The notes beneath the pieces are model-generated. The model made no database searches. It saw only the letters and a program-made list of their open reading frames with translations, and had not been told where the DNA came from. Made by a program: the position numbers and the translations under genes. A stretch of DNA of 10,675 nt from VBAS01 sp965652775 (lineage in GTDB: Bacteria > Bacteroidota > Bacteroidia > Chitinophagales > Chitinophagaceae): assembly GCA_965652775.1 (NCBI GenBank), contig CBFGXP010000137.1:1-10675 (forward strand). Reading direction: 5' to 3'. Of this stretch, positions 9,101-10,675 are shown in pieces. The stretch's first letter is position 1. Every line of letters begins with the position of its first letter.

Positions 9101-9279
9101 GTAAGTCTTGTTGCATTTCCATCACTCACATTCGTCTTCCATAGATCGCCCTCAAAAGCAAAGATGACGGTTTGCCCATCGGGAGTCAGCGTAGGATTTG
9201 ATAGAAAGTATGTATTGCTTTGAGAGAACACCGCAATAGTTAAAGGAACAAGCATTGATAAAAAAGAAAGGCGTTTCAT
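6148..9279 (-). CDS. Exported tricorn-like serine peptidase (beta-propellers, PDZ, S41 core)
   Basis: The 1043-residue product resembles archaeal tricorn protease (about 1070 residues). After a signal peptide (1 to ~20, VFSQ) come WD40/TolB-like propeller repeats: TPDGQTVIFAF (~32), SPDGKWIAF (~72), SADGKKLAF (~316), SPNDEYVLF (~447), SGDGKYIYF (~491). A Lys/Asp/Thr-rich linker lies at ~537-556. The tricorn C1-type S41 N-terminal domain (~675-740) ends in ELNSSH, giving Ser734-His735. A PDZ-like region follows (~745-835), then DLRYNTGGN (895-903) near the oxyanion hole, nucleophile Ser950-Asp951 in QSLSDAE, and Glu1006 in MEMSGVQPD. Spacing between these matches Thermoplasma tricorn (His746, Ser965, Asp966, Glu1023) closely, so it should be active, trimming peptides in the periplasm. 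I chose ATG 9279 over an in-frame GTG one codon upstream. It follows the 160-residue gene after 67 bp. Confidence 0.93.
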   Translation of the reverse strand: MKRLSFLSMLVPLTIAVFSQSNTYFLSNPTLTPDGQTVIFAFEGDLWKTNVSDGNATRLTAMQGYETSPRVSPDGKWIAFTGRQYGNGDIYIMPVNGGDVKQITYHSSNDEVTSWSWDSRSIYFNSNRMGQVAGFKVSVDGGTPQRVFGNYFFQYDHNLIEHPTSGEIFFNDTWESSNQAQRKRYKGPFNPDIQSYSFKTKQHKKYTDWEGKDFAITIDKAGNMYFISDEANGEYNLYTLDNGKKKELTKFSSSIKTPQVNANGGKVVFEKDYQLWLYDVKTGNAKKMDISIIRNNILPKEKDFEVRGNIEEYDISADGKKLAFISRGELFVSDVEGKFIQQVNRGNAERVSEVKWLSDNRTLLFSQTAADGYYNWFTARADTNVSPKQLTTDKRNNRSIVLNKKRTQAVYLSGRDEVRLMDLKTLQSKTIVKDEIWAFQNSDPGFSPNDEYVLFTAKRNFEEDIFVYNIKQGKATNLTNTGVTEAGPIWSGDGKYIYFTSQRLRPSYPFGMANARVYRLPLEKLDEPYRLDKYNELFKEEKKDTTKKAAPVDSSKSLVIDMDLIMERLEQISPAIGAHFLQAVYQKGDKTTVLYTSNHGEGRNALWKTVIEPFEQNKTEKIANTDNSFGFDIVEVADKLYVLFNGNLNKLNLDANKVDPIAISYTFRRNLSEEFTQMFYEAWAQMEEGYYDDKFHGIDWTKTRDYYKQFLPYLNTRADLRTMLNDLLGELNSSHQGFGTFGADETIALQNQTMETGIIFENDEPYKVKYIARRSVADRKAIDIKPGDVLVRVNDDEVDKRMDRNYYFTVPSRDRELRLTFNRNGQMVNIKIHPQATLFANLYDEWVDNNQKRVEEKGKGRIAYGYMKNMGQFELDQFVIDMTQELNKKEALIFDLRYNTGGNVHDEVLKFLSQRSYLKWKYREGQLAPQSNFAPADKPIVLLINEQSLSDAEMTSQGFKALKLGKIVGNETYRWIIFTSGIGLVDGSNVRMPAWGCYTLDGKDMEMSGVQPDILVINSFDDKLNGRDPQLDKAIEEILKQLK

Positions 9280-9287
9280 CACTGATA

Positions 9288-9318
9288 AATTTAGTTGCGA
9301 AAACTACGAAACTAAATT
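9288..9318 (-). repeat. 9-bp inverted repeat just upstream of the tricorn-like gene
   Basis: AATTTAGTT (9288-9296) and AACTAAATT (9310-9318) are exact reverse complements around a 13-base loop. The proximal arm ends 8 bases before the ATG at 9279, in the 67-bp gap after the 160-residue gene. It may be a leader hairpin limiting ribosome access, an operator, or part of a weak terminator for the gene upstream. The stem is AT-rich with no following T-run, so a terminator is the least likely. Confidence 0.45.
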
Positions 9319-9346
9319 ATTTCAGCAATGCCACTTATAAATTTCG

Positions 9347-9829
9347 TCAGCGTGACATTTTGAATTCATTCCGTATGATGAATTTGTCTTCTCCATCAAA
9401 CTTCACTTCTTTCTTTTTGATGAATGATCTTTTACTGATGCTGTAAACATATCTTACCAGGGCTTTTTTATTGTCGTTCCCGTCTGCTCCATTCTTTTCT
9501 GTCATTATTTGCAACACTCCCTCCCGCTCTGCTTTCGACACAACTTTAGTATCATCGATCATCGTGCCGTCGCGGCTTATTGTTAATGTATCGTTGCCGT
9601 TTGCCTTTGGCTCTTCCGGATATTCAAATGCAAGGATCAGTTTATTTGGATCTTTTTTATTCTTGCTGATAGTTACATTGGCTGGCATGGTGAAGGGTTT
9701 ACCACTTGTATAATCCAGGTAAGTAATAGTACCGGTCCACTTGCCATAAGCTGGTTTAAAATCTTTTACCGACACCGATGTGGTAATGGCAAAAGCAAAT
9801 GCGATGAGGATAAAAGAAAGTTTAGGCAT
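9347..9829 (-). CDS. Small exported protein of unknown function
   Basis: The 160-residue product starts with a short hydrophobic signal (MPKLSFILIAFAFAITTSVS) and then a beta-rich body opening GKWTGTITYLDY, with TMPANVTISK, KLILAFEYPEE, NDTLTISRDGTMI and a lysine-rich C-terminal third (KRSFIKKKEVKFDGEDKF). The alternation of strands and the GxWxG opening suggest a small beta-barrel or lipocalin-like fold, but I do not recognise a named family and no catalytic motif is visible. The frame stays open upstream to a TTG at 9913, yet that extension would be translated through two palindromic repeats and would bury the signal sequence, so ATG 9829 is chosen. It lies between leuS (159 bp upstream) and the tricorn-like gene (67 bp downstream), all in one direction. 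Its stop is TGA at 9347-9349. Confidence 0.8.
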   Translation of the reverse strand: MPKLSFILIAFAFAITTSVSVKDFKPAYGKWTGTITYLDYTSGKPFTMPANVTISKNKKDPNKLILAFEYPEEPKANGNDTLTISRDGTMIDDTKVVSKAEREGVLQIMTEKNGADGNDNKKALVRYVYSISKRSFIKKKEVKFDGEDKFIIRNEFKMSR

Positions 9830-9882
9830 GGCTTTTTGCTGTAAAACAAAAATGCCGGTAAATTGTTCACGATTGTTCAAAA

Positions 9883-9980
9883 GAACTCCGCAGGAGTTCA
9901 AATTAGAATTCAACTCCTGTAGAAGTTGAACGCATATATCTGAATATTCTTTCTATAAATATTGGTCTCCTATGGAGACC
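9883..9980. repeat. Cluster of three related CTCC/GGAG palindromes
   Basis: Three short hairpins lie in the spacer after leuS. GAACTCC-GCA-GGAGTTC (9883-9899) has a perfect 7-bp stem. TTCAACTCCTGTAGAAGTTGAA (9909-9930) has a 10-bp stem with one mismatch (C9916 opposite A9923). GGTCTCC-TAT-GGAGACC (9964-9980) has a perfect 7-bp stem and sits 8 bases after the leuS stop. All have the form (N)CTCC-3 or so bases-GGAG or a variant, with stems varied by matched changes, which suggests a dispersed palindromic (REP-like) family more than simple tandem copying. The hairpin nearest leuS might protect or end its transcript, though no T-run follows on the minus strand. Confidence 0.7.
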
Positions 9981-9988
9981 GCTGCAGG

Positions 9989-10675
9989 TCATACTACCAC
10001 GTTGATCATTTTGTTCTTTACATAAATGATCCTTTTTGGTGGTTTGCCTTCCAGCCACTTCATTACTATTTCATCTTTTAAAACGATTTCTTCCACCTGT
10101 TGTTGTGTGGCATCCAGGGCAATGGTGAGCTCTGATCTTGTTTTACCGTTAATAGCGACAGGATAGGCCTTTGAAGTTTCTTTCAAATATTCTTCATTCC
10201 ATTTGGGGAACGGAGCATCGAGAATAGTTCCTTTGTTGACCAATATACTCCACAACTCTTCACTGATATGTGGCGCATAAGGAGCCAGTAAAATAAGCAA
10301 CTGTTCCAGTATTTCTTTTTTATAACATTTAAGATCGGTGAGATCATTTACACATATCATAAACGTGCTGACCCCCGTATTGAAGCTAAAACGTTCTGTA
10401 TCCTCCTCTATCTTCTTAATTGTTTTGTGCAGCACTTTTAATTCTGCAGCTGTTGCTTTTTCTTCATTCCATACTTTTCCCTTCAACTCATCATAAAACA
10501 GGCGCCAAAGCTTTTTCAAAAACCTATGAACACCTTCGATTCCCTTTGTATCCCATGGTTTGCTCATTTCTACAGGGCCAAGGAACATTTCGTACATGCG
10601 GAAAGTATCGGCGCCGTATTTCACAACCAAATCATCGGGGTTAACTGTGTTGAATTTTGATTTGGACATTTTTTC
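9989..10675 (-). CDS. leuS: Leucyl-tRNA synthetase, C-terminal part (5' end outside window)
   Basis: The last 228 residues of LeuRS are visible, which attaches leucine to tRNA-Leu in the cytoplasm. The fragment begins EKMSKSK, the class I KMSKS loop that binds ATP during aminoacyl-adenylate formation, followed by NTVNPDDLV and YGADTFRMYEMFLGP. Next comes the alpha-helical anticodon-binding domain, with W-D-TKGIEGVHRFLKKLWRL and LAPYAPHISEELW as landmarks. The last ~55 residues (AINGKTRSELTIALD to the terminal NVVV, including LEGKPPKRIIYVKNK) are the typical LeuRS C-terminal domain that contacts the tRNA elbow. The Met of KMSKS is internal and is not the start; about three quarters of the gene lies beyond the right edge. 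The stop is TGA at 9989-9991. No sign of damage. Confidence 0.97.
   Translation of the reverse strand, partial: EKMSKSKFNTVNPDDLVVKYGADTFRMYEMFLGPVEMSKPWDTKGIEGVHRFLKKLWRLFYDELKGKVWNEEKATAAELKVLHKTIKKIEEDTERFSFNTGVSTFMICVNDLTDLKCYKKEILEQLLILLAPYAPHISEELWSILVNKGTILDAPFPKWNEEYLKETSKAYPVAINGKTRSELTIALDATQQQVEEIVLKDEIVMKWLEGKPPKRIIYVKNKMINVVV

Noticed and set aside
9830..9913. 28-codon N-terminal extension of the small exported protein to a TTG at 9913
   Set aside because: It would be translated through two palindromes, and it would move the signal sequence away from the N-terminus. ATG 9829 gives a normal signal peptide.
10420..10644. Plus-strand open frame of 74 codons opposite leuS
   Set aside because: It is antisense to the conserved LeuRS anticodon-binding domain.
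1..10675. A new defence, mobile or biosynthetic system
   Set aside because: The genes belong to known families (secreted Ig protein, EEP, SET, tricorn-like peptidase, LeuRS) or are small exported proteins, with no shared operon, integrase, toxin-antitoxin pair or repeat array that would join them into one system.

Overview
The window looks like an ordinary chromosomal stretch from a Bacteroidota bacterium, most likely of the Chitinophagaceae or a close relative. This is inferred from AT-rich DNA, export signals ending in the '-AQ/-GQ/-SQ' style, a secreted multi-Ig protein with a C-terminal type IX secretion (T9SS) sorting domain, translation starts without strong Shine-Dalgarno sequences, and an exported tricorn-like peptidase. 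No mobile element, CRISPR array, tRNA or rRNA was seen.

Layout from left to right: (1) 1-3059, minus strand, a large secreted modular adhesin-type protein, cut by the window edge just before its C-terminus. It has an N-terminal beta-rich domain, an Ig-like domain, a choice-of-anchor J/cleaved-adhesin-like domain, at least five more Ig-like domains and the T9SS sorting domain. (2) 3060-3544, a 485-base divergent intergenic region with a perfect 12-bp inverted repeat. (3) 3545-4639, plus strand, a secreted two-domain protein of unknown function. (4) 4629-5471, minus strand, an exported endonuclease/exonuclease/phosphatase (EEP) family enzyme whose 3' end overlaps the previous gene by 11 bp. (5) 5631-6146, plus strand, a small SET-domain protein with a post-SET cysteine cluster, divergent from the EEP gene. 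(6) 6148-9279, minus strand, a tricorn-like serine peptidase (beta-propellers, PDZ, S41 core) with its catalytic set intact, meeting the SET gene end to end with one base between. (7) 9347-9829, minus strand, a small exported protein of unknown function. (8) 9830-9988, a spacer with three related palindromes. (9) 9989-10675, minus strand, the C-terminal part of leucyl-tRNA synthetase, entering the window at its KMSKS motif.

How the genes work together: leuS, the small exported protein and the tricorn-like peptidase lie in the same direction, but with gaps of 159 and 67 bp, so a shared transcript is possible and not shown. Five of the seven genes encode proteins with an export signal. SET and LeuRS are the cytoplasmic ones. 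There is no clear pathway linking the neighbours, and I do not see a convincing new multi-gene system. The points most worth a second look are the palindrome cluster after leuS, the 12-bp inverted repeat between two divergent genes, and the bacterial SET protein.
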